Shown in pieces: positions 3,801 to 5,622 of a stretch of DNA of 5,622 nucleotides; position 1 is the stretch's first letter; every line of letters begins with the position of its first letter. A program made the translations under genes and the position numbers. Under the pieces are notes generated by a model that saw nothing but the letters and a program-made list of their open reading frames with translations, was not told the DNA's origin and did not search any database. The stretch spans positions 1 through 5,622 of the forward strand of contig JAIRNM010000228.1 of NCBI GenBank assembly GCA_031258055.1, in the 5' to 3' direction. Origin of the DNA: Bifidobacteriaceae bacterium (GTDB taxonomy: Bacteria; Actinomycetota; Actinomycetes; Actinomycetales; WQXJ01).

Positions 3801-5622
3801 GTGAGGAGCAAGAGACACTACGCGATCGGCCTAGCTGTGGCATCAGTCATACTGGCAGCGGCACTCCCCGCCCAGGGAGAACCCGCTAATGGCGTTCCGC
3901 CGCAGGAGGGCAATCAAGCGGCCGATGCCCCGACCGCTCGTTTGGAAGGATTGGCGCCAACCCCGCCGGTCGGCATCGCCGAACCAGAACCACCCAGTCT
4001 GCCGACTGGCGCGGCGGCCACCGACACGGCGGCTGGCTATGAGGACGGCCCAGCCAATCCCGTCGTCAAACCCGGTTATGTACTTGATTTCCAAGACGAG
4101 TTCTCTGGGACCGAGCTTGACAGCGACACCTGGATGAAGGCCTACCTGCCGCAGTGGTCGTCCGACTACGCGAAGACCGTATCGGAGAACCAAAAGGTTG
4201 AAGATGGCGTCCTGACGCAGTGGATCACGGCGGCACAGGAAGGTTGGTCGGAGCAGGACCTGACCAAACACGGCTCCGAATACCACGAGGTTCGCTCCAC
4301 TGCTATCCAGTCCTACAACCAGGTCTATTGGCACGATTTCAAGGGCGGTGGCCTGAACAACTACGGGATCGCCGGTGACCCGCGCTACGACTTCGAGGGC
4401 TACACAACCCAGTACGGGTATTTCGAGGTGCGGGCGAAGAAAGCCGACGTGCCGGAGGTGTCAGGCGAATACAACGGCGGCCACCAGGCCTTTTGGCTGG
4501 TAGGGACGGATGACAAGACCGCCGCTTCGAAGAATTCGGAAATCGACTTCATTGAGACTCAGTACAACGAGCCCGATTCGTGGGAAATCAACGGTTACGG
4601 CTGGGGCGACCCGAACTACATCAACCGATGGGAAGGCACCAACGGCGGTAAGAAGGTACCGCGGGGTCAGCCCACCAAGGAATACCACACCTATGGCATG
4701 GAGTGGACGCCAGACCAGTTGCTGTTCTACTACGACAACGAGCTGTTCTTCACCATGGACGACGCGCCGAACATGCCGATGGGCATGATCATCAACCTGT
4801 ACACCGAAGCCGGATCCGGCCACCCCAACTCAATATGGCCGAAGCAGTGGTACATCGATTACGTGCGCGTCTACAAGAAGGCGACCGGTTACAACGAAGA
4901 ATTGAAGATCGCCGGCCTCGATGGACTGCAAGGCGGCACCCAAAGCGAGGTAACCACGGTCTTCCAGAACTGGGGAACCGACCCCGCCACTAACGTTGAG
5001 GTGCGGCTACCGCTCCCGGAGGGTTGGACTGCGAAGACCAAAGAGGCCGACGGCAACCTATTCGCGGAGGTCGGGCCCGGTGGGAAGGTGACTACCACGT
5101 GGCTGGTCGCTCCGAAAGCCGACTTTGCGGGCACTATCACTATCAAGCCGGAGGCAGTTCTGGCCCGAGAGTGCTCCGTCTACAACGTCACAACCGAGGC
5201 CCGGGTTACCGTGCTGCCCCCGTTTGGCGCCGAGATCGCGCCCGAGGCCACGACCGTCACCGCCATCTCGGAGGTGGCCAACCAGGGTAGCTGGACGGCT
5301 TTGGCGGCCTATGCGATTGACGGCAAGACGAACACCTATTGGCAGTCGGCCTGGGACTCTCTACCCGCCTACAAACCGTTCCCGATCTGGCTGCGGCTTG
5401 AACTGGCCGAGGCCACCGAAGTCACGGGGATCAGATACCTGGCCCGGCAGGACGATGCTCGTCCGCGCATCCAAGAGTACGAAGTCCAGGTCTCGGCCAC
5501 CGGCGAGGACGGCACATGGTCCACGATCAAACAGGGAGTACTCGAGAACTCGACCGCCTGGCAGACGATCACGTTCCCCGCTGTCACCGCCAAGTTCGTT
5601 CGCCTTGTCGCCACCAAGGACT
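3801..5622 (+). CDS. Secreted multidomain glycoside hydrolase family 16 enzyme, beta-glucanase-like (C-terminus beyond window)
   Basis: The open frame runs 607 codons from GTG to the window edge without a stop. Residues 1-26 (MRSKRHYAIGLAVASVILAA...) form a Sec signal peptide, with likely cleavage near A24-G26. A Pro/Ala-rich low-complexity linker follows to about 90. The GH16 domain spans about 92-360: 'YVLDFQDEFSGTELDSDTW' (93-111), 'YGYFEVRAKK' (205-214), 'HQAFWLVG' (228-235), 'YHTYGMEWTPDQLLFYYDN' (295-313) and 'WYIDYVRVYKK' (350-360). The catalytic signature E247-I-D249-F-I-E252 has the two family glutamates (nucleophile, then acid/base) and the middle aspartate, in the bulged ExDxxE form. 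Residues 366-473 look like a NEW3 beta-sandwich (QNWGTDPATNVEVRLPLPEGW). Residues 485-607 match an F5/8 type C/CBM32 domain (AIDGKTNTYWQSAW, FVRLVATKD), cut near its end. Retaining hydrolysis of beta-1,3/1,4-linked glycans is typical of the family; laminarin, mixed-linkage glucan or an algal galactan are all possible here. Only one Cys (C458) is present. It is transcribed divergently from the importer. Confidence 0.95.
   Translation, partial: MRSKRHYAIGLAVASVILAAALPAQGEPANGVPPQEGNQAADAPTARLEGLAPTPPVGIAEPEPPSLPTGAAATDTAAGYEDGPANPVVKPGYVLDFQDEFSGTELDSDTWMKAYLPQWSSDYAKTVSENQKVEDGVLTQWITAAQEGWSEQDLTKHGSEYHEVRSTAIQSYNQVYWHDFKGGGLNNYGIAGDPRYDFEGYTTQYGYFEVRAKKADVPEVSGEYNGGHQAFWLVGTDDKTAASKNSEIDFIETQYNEPDSWEINGYGWGDPNYINRWEGTNGGKKVPRGQPTKEYHTYGMEWTPDQLLFYYDNELFFTMDDAPNMPMGMIINLYTEAGSGHPNSIWPKQWYIDYVRVYKKATGYNEELKIAGLDGLQGGTQSEVTTVFQNWGTDPATNVEVRLPLPEGWTAKTKEADGNLFAEVGPGGKVTTTWLVAPKADFAGTITIKPEAVLARECSVYNVTTEARVTVLPPFGAEIAPEATTVTAISEVANQGSWTALAAYAIDGKTNTYWQSAWDSLPAYKPFPIWLRLELAEATEVTGIRYLARQDDARPRIQEYEVQVSATGEDGTWSTIKQGVLENSTAWQTITFPAVTAKFVRLVATKD

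Noticed and set aside
3705..3889. Two tiny open frames in the GH16 leader (ATG at 3705, 22 codons; ATG at 3770, 39 codons) that overlap by ATGA
   Set aside because: The overlap is eye-catching and could suggest leader peptides, but the first lacks a ribosome site, the second runs out of frame into the GH16 gene, and neither has recognisable content. Kept only as a remote possibility.
3843..4334. 163-codon minus-strand open frame opposite the start of the GH16 gene
   Set aside because: It lies fully inside the GH16 coding region, is rich in Arg, Gly and Val as expected for an antisense shadow, and shows no family features.
4461..5617. Other open frames inside the GH16 gene on both strands
   Set aside because: They overlap the conserved GH16, NEW3-like and F5/8 type C coding sequence, and their products are Arg-, Thr- or Ser-rich with no motif.

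Overview
This window looks like part of a carbohydrate-utilisation locus from a moderately GC-rich Gram-positive bacterium, most likely an actinomycete. The reasons are the GC-leaning codon use, the GTG start on the secreted enzyme, strong AAGGAGG-type ribosome binding sites, a CUT1-type sugar importer with no ATPase gene of its own in view, and a CRP/GlxR-type operator. I cannot name genus or species.

Layout. Four genes run leftward on the minus strand and one runs rightward. In transcription order the leftward operon is a sugar-binding lipoprotein (3517-2105), an intercistronic stretch holding two inverted-repeat structures (2104-1930), an F-type ABC permease (1929-1075), a G-type ABC permease (1078-233), and the first 79 codons of an unrecognised protein that leaves the window at its left edge (236-1). 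The last three genes are joined by 4-base ATGA stop/start overlaps, so they are probably co-translated. The rightward gene starts with GTG at 3801 and runs off the right edge. It encodes a secreted multidomain glycoside hydrolase family 16 enzyme: signal peptide, Pro/Ala-rich linker, GH16 domain with an E-I-D-F-I-E active site, NEW3-like beta-sandwich, and F5/8 type C (CBM32-like) domain.

The 283-bp divergent region (3518-3800) is the control region. It contains a perfect TGTGA-N6-TCACA palindrome at 3646-3661, the classic CRP/GlxR recognition sequence, placed between the two start codons. It also holds plausible promoters on each strand and several smaller dyads that could be operators for a local regulator.

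How it fits together (inference): the exported GH16 enzyme cuts an extracellular beta-glycan, using its C-terminal domain for binding. The lipoprotein captures the released oligosaccharides and the two permeases import them, energised by an ATPase encoded elsewhere, such as a shared MsiK-type protein. The cytoplasmic product of the leftmost gene may process them further. The exact glycan cannot be read from the sequence. I see no RNA genes, CRISPR arrays, insertion sequences or phage genes. The gene families are familiar; the most notable signals are the CRP-type operator, the 82-nt nested inverted repeat between the binding-protein and permease genes, and the unrecognised coupled gene at the left edge.
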